From the NCBI RefSeq assembly GCF_937958065.1, contig NZ_CALFXI010000063.1, forward strand, positions 1 through 64,000: a stretch of DNA of 64,000 nt, read 5' to 3'. Source of the DNA: an uncultured Steroidobacter sp. Its GTDB lineage: Bacteria; Pseudomonadota; Gammaproteobacteria; Steroidobacterales; Steroidobacteraceae. A program made the translations under genes and the position numbers. The notes below the pieces were generated by a model. That model was not told where the DNA came from and ran no database searches. It worked only from the letters and a program-made list of their open reading frames with translations. Below, piece by piece: positions 1 through 7,331 of the stretch (within the stretch, counting starts at the first letter, position 1; each line of letters opens with the position of its first letter).

Positions 1-39
1 GGAGCGCAGTGCGCTCCGGCCGTGCCCGGTGCCGGGCGG
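1..39 (-). repeat. Dispersed palindromic repeat, copy A
   Basis: This segment matches the reverse complement of 37851..37889 at 37 of 39 positions. It has a perfect 8-bp inverted repeat with a one-base centre (GGAGCGCA g TGCGCTCC, 1..17), followed by a GC-rich segment with a CCCGG/CCGGG stem. Just downstream lie two copies of a motif CAGCCCACCGACGC (from about 63 and 97), which resembles a segment of the 37.6 kb tandem repeats read in reverse. It may extend upstream of the window. It is a repetitive extragenic element of unknown function. Confidence 0.7.
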
Positions 40-198
40 AGGTAGGTCGCTCCCGGCGCCGCAGCCCACCGACGCCTCTTGAAGCACATCGCCCCAGCCC
101 ACCGACGCTCCGATTCTTCGATATCTCTGCAACCTTCCACCGACCTGTCACGTCTCAAACCCGAGAGCGCCGGATTGGTGGCGTGGGAGGAGAAGACG

Positions 199-402
199 AT
201 GTCGTTCGTGCTGGTTGTGCTTGCCTGGTGTGTGCTGTTCGTTCTTGCCTGGCCGCTGGCGGTGCTTGCCATTGTCTTGCTGCCGCTCCTCTGGCTGCTG
301 TCGTTGCCGTTTCGGGCGCTGGCGGTGGTGGTGGAGGCGCTGTTTGCCTTCATCAAGGCTGTGCTGTTCCTGCCCGCGCGGCTGCTGGGCCATCGTGGGT
401 GA
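199..402 (+). CDS. Small hydrophobic membrane protein (67 aa)
   Basis: The ATG at 199 follows a strong GGAGGAG ribosome site at 187-193, so I use it rather than upstream in-frame ATGs. The protein is almost entirely hydrophobic: residues 1-35 form one or two membrane segments rich in Leu, Val, Ala and Trp, and a second segment covers about 38-60. It ends in a short basic tail (ARLLGHRG). No family is recognised. It converges on the molybdenum hydroxylase operon, with stops 6 bp apart, and lies directly after the dispersed repeat. An inner-membrane location is inferred from composition; function is unknown. Confidence 0.6.
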   Translation: MSFVLVVLAWCVLFVLAWPLAVLAIVLLPLLWLLSLPFRALAVVVEALFAFIKAVLFLPARLLGHRG

Positions 403-408
403 TGTCTG

Positions 409-1380
409 CTAGCGCGCCGCGAGGATGGTCCGTTTGATCACAGTTTCGAGGATGGGAACTTTGTAAGCATTCTTCGGCAGCGGAGTCGCGCTACGGACGG
501 CGGCGGCAGCGGCTTCGCTGGCCGAGAGTTCATCGATACGGCGGCCCACCAATATCTCTTCGCTCTCCACCGCTCGACGCGGCACCGGCGCGACCCAGCC
601 CAGAACGATCTTCGCACTCGCCACGACATCATCGTTCATCTGCAGGACTACGGCGACGTCGCAAATTGGCCAGTCGTAGCTGTCGCGCTCGGTCTGCTTG
701 TGATAAGCGCAACGCGTGCCCGGCTGGATGGGCGGGACGGTGATCTGGGTCAGAATCTCGCCATCGGCGATGATCGTGTCACGGTCTCGCTGCATCGAGG
801 GTGGCAATAGGAAGTCCTTCAGCGCAACGGTGCGCGACGAACCCTTGCCCAGCGTGAGATGAACGCTTGCCTCATAAGCAAGCAGGGGAGTCGCGAGGGT
901 CGACGCATGAACCATCACCGTCTGCTGATTCTCGAAGATCGCGTGATGCTGATGCTCGCTATGATCCGCCTCCGCAATCCGGTGGAAATGTTCGTTACGG
1001 AAATACCAGCAGCGTGGTCGCTGCAGTAAGTTGCCACCGATGGTCGCCGCATTTCTCACCTGCGGCGTGGCAGCGTGAAGGGCTGCTTCGGCCAAAGCTC
1101 GATAGTGCGATCGGATGCCGTTGTGACGTTCGATCTGCGCCAGCGTCACGAGCGCGCCGAGCTGCATTCCCGACATCTCCAGCCGCACATCGCCCAGCGA
1201 AGGAATCGATTTGAGGTTCACGATCCGCGCGGGCTGGACGATGCCCTCCTTCATCAGGTCGAGCAGATCCATGCCACCGGCTTTCGCAATCACCGGCGCC
1301 GTTGCGCTCGTCGCCGCCAGCAACGAAGCCGCTTCATCGACCGATCTCGCGTCCACCCACTCGAAGCTTCGCATGATCAC
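409..1380 (-). CDS. Molybdenum hydroxylase FAD-binding subunit (YagS/PaoB-like)
   Basis: This is the medium FAD subunit of a xanthine dehydrogenase-family enzyme, passing electrons between the 2Fe-2S subunit and FAD. The FAD-site motifs AKAGGMDLLDLMK (about 33-45) and NAATIGGNLLQRPRC (about 110-124) are visible, and length (323 aa) fits the family. The GTG at 1380 overlaps the upstream gene's stop as GTGA; an ATG at 1374 is an alternative. It is the last gene of a three-gene operon. In PaoB-type proteins the region after QRPRC carries several Cys for an extra 4Fe-4S cluster. Here only Cys124 remains, and the following stretch is rich in His instead. The physiological substrate cannot be read from sequence. 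Confidence 0.88.
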   Translation of the reverse strand: MIMRSFEWVDARSVDEAASLLAATSATAPVIAKAGGMDLLDLMKEGIVQPARIVNLKSIPSLGDVRLEMSGMQLGALVTLAQIERHNGIRSHYRALAEAALHAATPQVRNAATIGGNLLQRPRCWYFRNEHFHRIAEADHSEHQHHAIFENQQTVMVHASTLATPLLAYEASVHLTLGKGSSRTVALKDFLLPPSMQRDRDTIIADGEILTQITVPPIQPGTRCAYHKQTERDSYDWPICDVAVVLQMNDDVVASAKIVLGWVAPVPRRAVESEEILVGRRIDELSASEAAAAAVRSATPLPKNAYKVPILETVIKRTILAAR

Positions 1381-3752
1381 TCCGCGCGCAAGGCCGCGAG
1401 GACGTTCGCGGGAGTCATCGGCAGCGTGTAGATGCGCTTGCCGGTGGCGTTGAAGAACGCGTTGGCGATCGCAGCCGCCGTCGCGACATTTGCGGGTTCC
1501 GCAACCCCGCGCGCGTCGGTGGAAGACTGCCCACCGAGCAGCTCGATCAAATGCACCTCGATCTGCGGCGTCTCGCGCGATCCAACGATCTTGTATTGAT
1601 CGATGTTGGCATTGAGCTGTACGCCGGTGGGGCCGTCGAGTCGCCGGTCCTCATAGAGCGCGTAACTCACGCCCTGGATCACGCCGCCGAAGATCTGGCT
1701 TTCGACCAGCTTGGGATTGATGGGGCGTCCGCAATCGTGCACGGCGACCACGCGCTCGACCTTGACCGCGCCGGTCTGCGTATCGACGCAGACTTCGGCG
1801 AACTGCACGCCGCCAATCGCATGCGGGCTGATATTCAGCTCGCCGGCCTTGCGCGCATAACCTTCGTAGTCGTCACGGCGATCGCCTCGATGCACGAGCG
1901 TCTCGATGCCCGCGCGCCGCAACGCTTCGGCGAAGCCGAGTGACGTCTTCGAATCATCACGACGTTCGATGCGGCCGTTACGGAAGATGAGATCGTCCGC
2001 CTTCGCGTTCAGCAGCGGCGCGACTCGGCTCGCGATGTCGCGAGCCGCTGCATGTGCCGCGTTTCTCGCAGCGGGCGTCAACGAACTCGTGACGCGGCTG
2101 CCGCCGGAGGGCGGGCCGGGCGGGAAGCGCGAGTCGCCGACATGAACGCGCACATCCTCGGCGTGCAATCCCAATTCTTCAGCGACCACTTGAGCAAACA
2201 CGGTGCGCGTGCCGGTGCCGATGTCCTGGGTGCCGCAGAAAGCTTCTACAGTGCCGTCACCTTGGATGCGGATCTCACAAGTCGTGTAGCTATTGACGAT
2301 GTAAGGCCACATGGACTGCGCCATGCCGATGCCGCGCTTGATCGGTCCGGTATCGCTGCCGGGAGCGCGGCGACGGGACCAGCCGATCTTTTCCGCGCCA
2401 ATGCGACGCTCCGCGGCCCGGGCGCGGACATCGTCCGCGTCGCGCGTATCGATCTTGTCTCGCAGGGCAATCGGGTCCATGCCCAGGCGGGCCGCGACGG
2501 CGTCGATCGCCTGCTCGAACGCGAATATTCCTTGCGTCTGTCCCGGCCCGCGAAAGGCGGCGCACGGACCGGCGTTGGTGAAAACGTCGTAGTGCTCGAT
2601 GCTCACATTCGGGCAGGAATACATGCTGTGATGACATGACCCGACGCCGGCACCTGCGGCGACGCCGCCCGAGCCGAAGCTGCGCAGCTCGATCGCTGTG
2701 AGTGAGCCGTCGCGTTTCGCGCCGATCTTCAGGCGTTGCAGGCTGCTCGGTCGATTGCCGACCGAGACGTGCTCTTCGCGTCGATCCAGCACCAACCGAA
2801 CCGGTGCACGAGCTTTGCGCGATAGGTGAATGGCGAGCGTGCCATAGTTGCCAATGCCGTATTTCGCGCCGAATCCGCCGCCGGTGTAATCGCTGATGGC
2901 GCGGATCTTTTCTTTTGGCAGCTGGAAAATGTCCGCCGCCTCGTCGCGCACGCTCAACACGTGCTGTGTCGATGCGTAGATCGTCAATTCATCGTCGCGC
3001 CAGTCGGCGACGACGCCATGAGGTTCGAGCGGAGTATGCGTCTGGACCTGGGTCCGGTACTCGCCTTCGACCACGACATCGGCTTCTTTGAAGCCGCGCT
3101 CCAGGTCGCCTCGTGAGCCGCCTTTGCTCGGGCCGCGCAAGTTGCCTTTCTGTGGCAATCCTTTTGCCGCGCCACCGCCGCCCGCCGTTGCATGCTGCTC
3201 CGTAGGGCCGGGGAACACGGGAGGCGAGGTCGCCTGCATGGCGTCCTCCAGCTCCGTGACATGATCGATCGGCTCGTATTCGACTCGGATCAAGTCGAGT
3301 GCGGCTTCAGCGGCTCGCGCTGAGGTTGCCGCGACCGCCGCGATCGGTTGCCCAGCGAAGCGGATGACAGGGTAGGGCTCGTTCGCTTCCTCGCCCGGAT
3401 CGCGCAACTCGGCAGCCTGGAGCAATCGTTCCAGCACATGCACGGCCCGTACGCCTGGAGACTTTTCCGCCTGCGAGGTATCGATCGACTTGATGCGGGC
3501 GTGCGGCACCGTGCTGTTCAGCGTGCGCGCGTACAACATGCCGGGGAGCTGAACGTCGAAGGTGTAGCGGGCGCGGCCGGTAACTTTGTCCAACGCGTCC
3601 ATGCGCTTCACGTCTTTGCCGACGACTTGCAGCTCAGCGTTCGTGGGCCATGCAGGCGGTTCGCCGCGAGGTACGTTGCGAGTGACCTGTTTCAGGGCGT
3701 CGCCCACGATGCCGGCGGACAGCGTGCGCTGTTCGAGGGGATCGCTGCTCAT
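1377..3752 (-). CDS. Molybdenum hydroxylase molybdopterin-binding subunit (YagR/PaoC-like)
   Basis: This is the large catalytic subunit of a xanthine/aldehyde dehydrogenase-type enzyme that binds the molybdopterin cytosine dinucleotide cofactor. The N-terminal hammerhead domain starts at about GKDVKRMDALDKVTGRARYTF. The middle carries TGGGFGAKYG and AFRGPGQTQGIFAFEQ. The C-terminal GVAEP (Glu about 752) matches the catalytic glutamate. The ATG at 3752 overlaps the small subunit's stop (ATGA), so the two are translationally coupled; longer in-frame extension upstream is a shadow of the small subunit. The protein has 791 residues and no signal peptide, suggesting a cytoplasmic enzyme. The substrate is probably an aromatic aldehyde or N-heterocycle, by family only. 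Confidence 0.9.
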   Translation of the reverse strand: MSSDPLEQRTLSAGIVGDALKQVTRNVPRGEPPAWPTNAELQVVGKDVKRMDALDKVTGRARYTFDVQLPGMLYARTLNSTVPHARIKSIDTSQAEKSPGVRAVHVLERLLQAAELRDPGEEANEPYPVIRFAGQPIAAVAATSARAAEAALDLIRVEYEPIDHVTELEDAMQATSPPVFPGPTEQHATAGGGGAAKGLPQKGNLRGPSKGGSRGDLERGFKEADVVVEGEYRTQVQTHTPLEPHGVVADWRDDELTIYASTQHVLSVRDEAADIFQLPKEKIRAISDYTGGGFGAKYGIGNYGTLAIHLSRKARAPVRLVLDRREEHVSVGNRPSSLQRLKIGAKRDGSLTAIELRSFGSGGVAAGAGVGSCHHSMYSCPNVSIEHYDVFTNAGPCAAFRGPGQTQGIFAFEQAIDAVAARLGMDPIALRDKIDTRDADDVRARAAERRIGAEKIGWSRRRAPGSDTGPIKRGIGMAQSMWPYIVNSYTTCEIRIQGDGTVEAFCGTQDIGTGTRTVFAQVVAEELGLHAEDVRVHVGDSRFPPGPPSGGSRVTSSLTPAARNAAHAAARDIASRVAPLLNAKADDLIFRNGRIERRDDSKTSLGFAEALRRAGIETLVHRGDRRDDYEGYARKAGELNISPHAIGGVQFAEVCVDTQTGAVKVERVVAVHDCGRPINPKLVESQIFGGVIQGVSYALYEDRRLDGPTGVQLNANIDQYKIVGSRETPQIEVHLIELLGGQSSTDARGVAEPANVATAAAIANAFFNATGKRIYTLPMTPANVLAALRAE

Positions 3753-4291
3753 TTCTTCTTGCCTGCGGTGCGCGTCATCTCTGCCGCGGCCAGGGTGGCC
3801 TTGAAGATGTTTGGATACGTTCCGCAGCGGCAGAGATGACCGGAGATCGCGGTCTTCACATCTTCGAGCGTGCAATCGGGATTGCTGTCCACCAGCTGCG
3901 CGCAGCTCATCACCATGCCCGGCGTGCAGAAGCCGCATTGAAGGGCGTCGTGCTCGATGAAAGCACGCTGCACGGGATGCAGCTCGCCTTCGCGGCTCAA
4001 GCCTTCGATGGTGGTGATGCTCCGCTCGCGCACGTCGATCGCGAGCGTCATGCAGCTGGCGGCAACTTCGCCATCGATCCACACGGTGCAAGCCGAACAC
4101 GCGCCACGATCGCAGCCGATTTTGGTGCCGGTGAGGCCGAGCGCGTCGCGCAGGAATTCCACCAGCGTGGTGGCTGGGTCGGCGAGCGCAGTGTGTACCT
4201 CGCCATTGACGAGCAGTGACAGCGGCTGCGGCTCGGGGCCGAAAGTGCCCGGCGCTTCACGGCCGGGCGGATGATGGGGGGCGACGCTCAT
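3749..4291 (-). CDS. Molybdenum hydroxylase 2Fe-2S subunit (YagT/PaoA-like)
   Basis: This is the small iron-sulfur subunit that takes electrons from the molybdenum centre. The plant-ferredoxin-type cluster is Cys60, 65, 68 and 80 (GCDRGACSAC then C). The second cluster uses Cys119, 122, 154 and 156 (CGFC and CRC). The ATG at 4291 is preceded by GGAGG 7 bases upstream. The 180-residue product lacks the twin-arginine signal found on periplasmic PaoA, so a cytoplasmic complex is inferred. It is first in the operon and overlaps the large-subunit gene by 4 bp. No dedicated maturation chaperone gene (XdhC/PaoD type) is adjacent in this window. Confidence 0.9.
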   Translation of the reverse strand: MSVAPHHPPGREAPGTFGPEPQPLSLLVNGEVHTALADPATTLVEFLRDALGLTGTKIGCDRGACSACTVWIDGEVAASCMTLAIDVRERSITTIEGLSREGELHPVQRAFIEHDALQCGFCTPGMVMSCAQLVDSNPDCTLEDVKTAISGHLCRCGTYPNIFKATLAAAEMTRTAGKKK

Positions 4292-4388
4292 GGGAGCCTC
4301 CGTCGAAGTCCGATCCTTCGGCGCGAGTCCCTGCAATGAGACGGCAACGCTCCTACGCCCGCCGAGTTCCTTACCGCTGCGGATCCGT

Positions 4389-5804
4389 TCAGCGGGTGAT
4401 GGTCCGCTCTCGCAACGAGCTGTTGATGTCTTCCAGATCGGCCCGATCCAGCGTGCCGGTGGCGAACTGCAGCTGCAGGACGTTCAGGATGTAGTCGTAG
4501 CGGCTGCGGGCGTAGTTGGTCTGCGCCTCGAACAGCCTGCGACGCGCATCGAGCACGTCCACGGTGGTGCGAGTGCCTACTTCGAAGCCGGCCTCGGTGG
4601 CTTGCAGGGCCGTACGGCTGGATTCCAGCGCCTGGCGAAGCGCGCGGACGCGCGAGATTTCGCTGAGCACGCCGAGATAGGCGTCGCGAGCGGCACGCTC
4701 GGTTTCGCGATTGGCGCGTTCCAGCCGCTCGCGGGCAGCACGATGCAGATAGACCGTCTGGCGGACGCGCGAGGAGGTGAAACCGCCCGAGTAGATGGGC
4801 ACGGTGACCTGAATGCCGATCGTGTCCGACTTCTGTGTTTGATCCGCGGGCGCGTGCGAAACGCCGCCAGCGTTACGGCCGACCTGGTCGCCGGTGATGT
4901 CCTGATCGCCGCGACTGGCGATGAGGTCGATGGAGGGGAGGTGGCCGGCGCGCGCGACACGCACGTCCTGTTTGGCGATATCGGTCGCCAGCCGTGCCGA
5001 GATGACCGCGAGATTCTGTTCCAGGGCGCGAGTCACCCACTGTTCTTCGTTCTCCGGGTTGGGGGACACCAGAGGCATGTCGTCCACCGGCGTCGCCAGC
5101 GTATCGAACGACTCGCCCGTCAGCTCACGCAACAGCTCACGAGCGGTCGCGAGCGAGCGCTTGGCCGCGATCACGGCGGCGGCGGCCTGGTCGTGCGCGG
5201 CGCGCGCTTCCTGAACGTCGGTGATGGCGATCAAGCCGACCTCGAAGCGCTTGTTGGCCTGCTCGAGCTGGCGGGAGAACGCTTCGAGCGCCGCTTCGGC
5301 CGCATCGACGGTGTCCTGCGCGGCGAGCACGTCGAAATAGCGCACCGAGGTGCGCTGAATGAGATCCTGCTGAGCGAACTGATAATCCGCTTCGGCCTGC
5401 GCGACTTCGGCATCGGCGCGCTTCAGCGTCATCCACTGGTCCCAACGGAACAAGCTCTGCCGCAGCGTCAGGTCATATTGCTTGGCCTTCAGATCGGAGC
5501 TGCTAGTGACATTGATCGGCACCAGCTCGCTGTTCGGGTTGTTCGGATCGCGGATGAACTGGATGCGGCCGCTGTCCTGATCGATCTTGTTGTACGAGCC
5601 GGTTGCGTCAAATTGGGGCAGCAGCGCCGAGAGCGCCTGCGGCTTGGATTCGCGACTGGCGAGACGGAGCGCATCGGCTTCACGGATCTGCGGGTCGTTC
5701 TGCAAGGCGCGTTGATAAACGGTGATCAGATCGGCGGCGTGGGCGCCGGCCGAGGCCAGTATCAGACTGCAAGCGGCGACGATGAGCGGAGCGCGTACTT
5801 TCAT
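4389..5804 (-). CDS. tolC: TolC-family outer-membrane efflux channel
   Basis: This is the outer-membrane channel of type I secretion and RND/MFS efflux systems. From ATG 5804 the protein has 471 residues, with a signal peptide cleaved after SAGAHA (about residue 23). Two long alpha-helical repeats follow, the first starting with ITVYQRALQNDPQIREADA. Family landmarks include ATGSYNK, VGLIAITDVQEARAAHDQA and VGTRTTVDVLDARRRLFEAQ. An in-frame codon at 5849 would add 15 polar residues before the signal peptide and is rejected. It follows pcm and a rhodanese gene on the same strand, an order seen in other gammaproteobacteria. No pump genes are adjacent, so it is probably a general-purpose channel. 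Confidence 0.93.
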   Translation of the reverse strand: MKVRAPLIVAACSLILASAGAHAADLITVYQRALQNDPQIREADALRLASRESKPQALSALLPQFDATGSYNKIDQDSGRIQFIRDPNNPNSELVPINVTSSSDLKAKQYDLTLRQSLFRWDQWMTLKRADAEVAQAEADYQFAQQDLIQRTSVRYFDVLAAQDTVDAAEAALEAFSRQLEQANKRFEVGLIAITDVQEARAAHDQAAAAVIAAKRSLATARELLRELTGESFDTLATPVDDMPLVSPNPENEEQWVTRALEQNLAVISARLATDIAKQDVRVARAGHLPSIDLIASRGDQDITGDQVGRNAGGVSHAPADQTQKSDTIGIQVTVPIYSGGFTSSRVRQTVYLHRAARERLERANRETERAARDAYLGVLSEISRVRALRQALESSRTALQATEAGFEVGTRTTVDVLDARRRLFEAQTNYARSRYDYILNVLQLQFATGTLDRADLEDINSSLRERTITR

Positions 5805-5989
5805 CTTTGTTTCGTTCCAGTCCCAGTTGCGTTCGCCGGATGATGACACGCTGGCGAATTAATTTATGTCTGGCGCGCGCGCGTCGGGCGAGCTTAACCA
5901 TTCATGCCACAGATCCGCCGGGCCGAGCCACGTCTCTTCCGTCACATGGACGTTGCTACGGGCCGCAGCGGTAACGCGGCTTGAGACGC

Positions 5990-6331
5990 TCAATAAGTCG
6001 GAATGGTTGCATCCAGCTCGCGCGACCACGCGAGGATGCCGCCCGCCACGTTGACCGTGCGGAAGCCGTTCTGTTGCAGATACTTGGCGACTTCGAGGCT
6101 GCGACGTCCCGAACGGCACAGGACGGCCACTTCCTTGCTCCGGTCCAGCTCGCCGATGCGCTCGGCCACTTCGCCCATCGGAATGTGCACGACCTGCTGA
6201 TCGGCCGGCACGCTGGCGACGCCGAGCTCCCAGGCTTCGCGCACATCGAGGAGCGTGAACACGTCACCGCGCTGACGGCGCGCGACGAATTCGGTGGGGG
6301 TGATCTCGGCGATCGGTTGCGGAGTGCTCAT
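5990..6331 (-). CDS. Single-domain rhodanese-like sulfurtransferase
   Basis: A 113-residue cytoplasmic rhodanese domain (GlpE/PspE size) with no signal peptide. The substrate loop CRSGRRS holds the candidate persulfide cysteine, Cys72. The N-terminal LLDVREAWELGVASVPA and the HIPMGEV motif are typical of the family. It would transfer sulfane sulfur to a thiophilic acceptor; the partner is unknown. It lies between pcm and tolC on the same strand, 22 bp downstream of pcm, so the three are likely co-transcribed. The ribosome site before the ATG is weak. Confidence 0.88.
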   Translation of the reverse strand: MSTPQPIAEITPTEFVARRQRGDVFTLLDVREAWELGVASVPADQQVVHIPMGEVAERIGELDRSKEVAVLCRSGRRSLEVAKYLQQNGFRTVNVAGGILAWSRELDATIPTY

Positions 6332-6353
6332 GAGATTGATTCGACGTAGGCGA

Positions 6354-7004
6354 TCAGAACACGAATTCCGACGGACGCGGCGCGTTCACCAGCGGCGCGA
6401 TCACGGTTTCGAACAGGCTTTCACGCTGCCATTCGCGCTCACCGACGCGTGTCACCTTCCAGGCTTCCATCACCGGCGCCTGGCCGACCACCACGAACAG
6501 GCGCCCGCCGATGCGCAGCGCCTGCTGGAAGCGCTCGTCATACAACGGCAGCGAGCCGGTCACGGCAATCACGTCGTAGGTGGACTGTTCAGTGAGCTGC
6601 ATGCCATCGCCCACTTCGACCGCGACGTTGTTGATCGCGGCGGCGAACAGGTTGCGGCGGGCCATCTCGGCCAGCTCGGGCAGGATTTCAATGCTGCGAA
6701 CACGGGCCGCCAGCATGCCCAGGCAGGCGCTCAGATAACCGCTGCCCGTACCGATTTCCAGCGCCACGTCGGCGGGATCCGGCAGCAGTGCCTGGAGGAT
6801 GCGGCCATGGATCTTGGCCGGCAGCATCGACTGGCCGCCGGGCAGGGGAATCGACGCGTCGGCAAAGGCGACCGGGGTGAAGGCCGCCGGGGCGAACTGT
6901 TCGCGCCGCACGGCGCGCATGGTGCTCAACACCCGCTCGTCGAACACGTCCCAGGCATGCACCTGCTGTTCGATCATCTGCTGGCGGGCAAACTCGATAT
7001 TCAT
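6354..7004 (-). CDS. pcm: Protein-L-isoaspartate O-methyltransferase
   Basis: This enzyme uses S-adenosylmethionine to methylate isoaspartyl residues in aged proteins, starting their repair. Motif I is LEIGTGSGYLSACLG (about 80-95) and the post-motif acidic residue lies in VRSIEILPELAEMA. The protein has 216 residues, close to E. coli Pcm (208). ATG 7004 is preferred over an in-frame TTG at 7010. The usual neighbour surE is absent. Instead the gene heads pcm-rhodanese-tolC and is divergent from a diguanylate cyclase/phosphodiesterase gene across about 330 bp. Confidence 0.9.
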   Translation of the reverse strand: MNIEFARQQMIEQQVHAWDVFDERVLSTMRAVRREQFAPAAFTPVAFADASIPLPGGQSMLPAKIHGRILQALLPDPADVALEIGTGSGYLSACLGMLAARVRSIEILPELAEMARRNLFAAAINNVAVEVGDGMQLTEQSTYDVIAVTGSLPLYDERFQQALRIGGRLFVVVGQAPVMEAWKVTRVGEREWQRESLFETVIAPLVNAPRPSEFVF

Positions 7005-7331
7005 AGGCAATATTCGTAGACAAATCAGGCGGGATTGGGCGGGGGCGAAGCGTACGGGCTTTGATTCCGCCAGACAAGTTAAAGCCCGGACAGCTGCGCG
7101 CCGGCTTCAAGGGAACCCTGAATCCTTCTTCAGGGACACATTCAGGCCAATATTTCCCTGCTCCCCGCATACAATATGGTCAATCCCCCCGGCAGATGTT
7201 CAGCCGTTCGCTATGCTCCTTTCCCGGCTAATTAGGTGCTTGCGCTCGTATCTTCGCGGCGCCACTCCAACTTACCGGGTGCCGGGGTCTGCCGCGGCAA
7301 CCTAGGGGATCGAAGCAAAGAGCGTTTCAAT
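7005..7331. other. Divergent intergenic region between pcm and a GGDEF-EAL gene
   Basis: No convincing gene is visible. A GCATACAATATGG stretch near 7168-7180 contains a plausible -10 hexamer (TACAAT) for rightward transcription. In-frame GTG and other codons from 7236 could extend the downstream GGDEF-EAL protein by 32 residues, but that extension looks non-coding (basic, Cys-containing, before the membrane anchor). Confidence 0.4.

Noticed and set aside
1377..4100. Long reading frame extending the molybdopterin subunit upstream to 4100
   Set aside because: The extra residues are basic and unconserved and overlap the 2Fe-2S gene in another frame; the ATGA overlap at 3749-3752 gives the proper start.
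4290..5843. 517-residue plus-strand frame opposite tolC
   Set aside because: Shadow of tolC; no signal peptide or domain, and no ribosome site.
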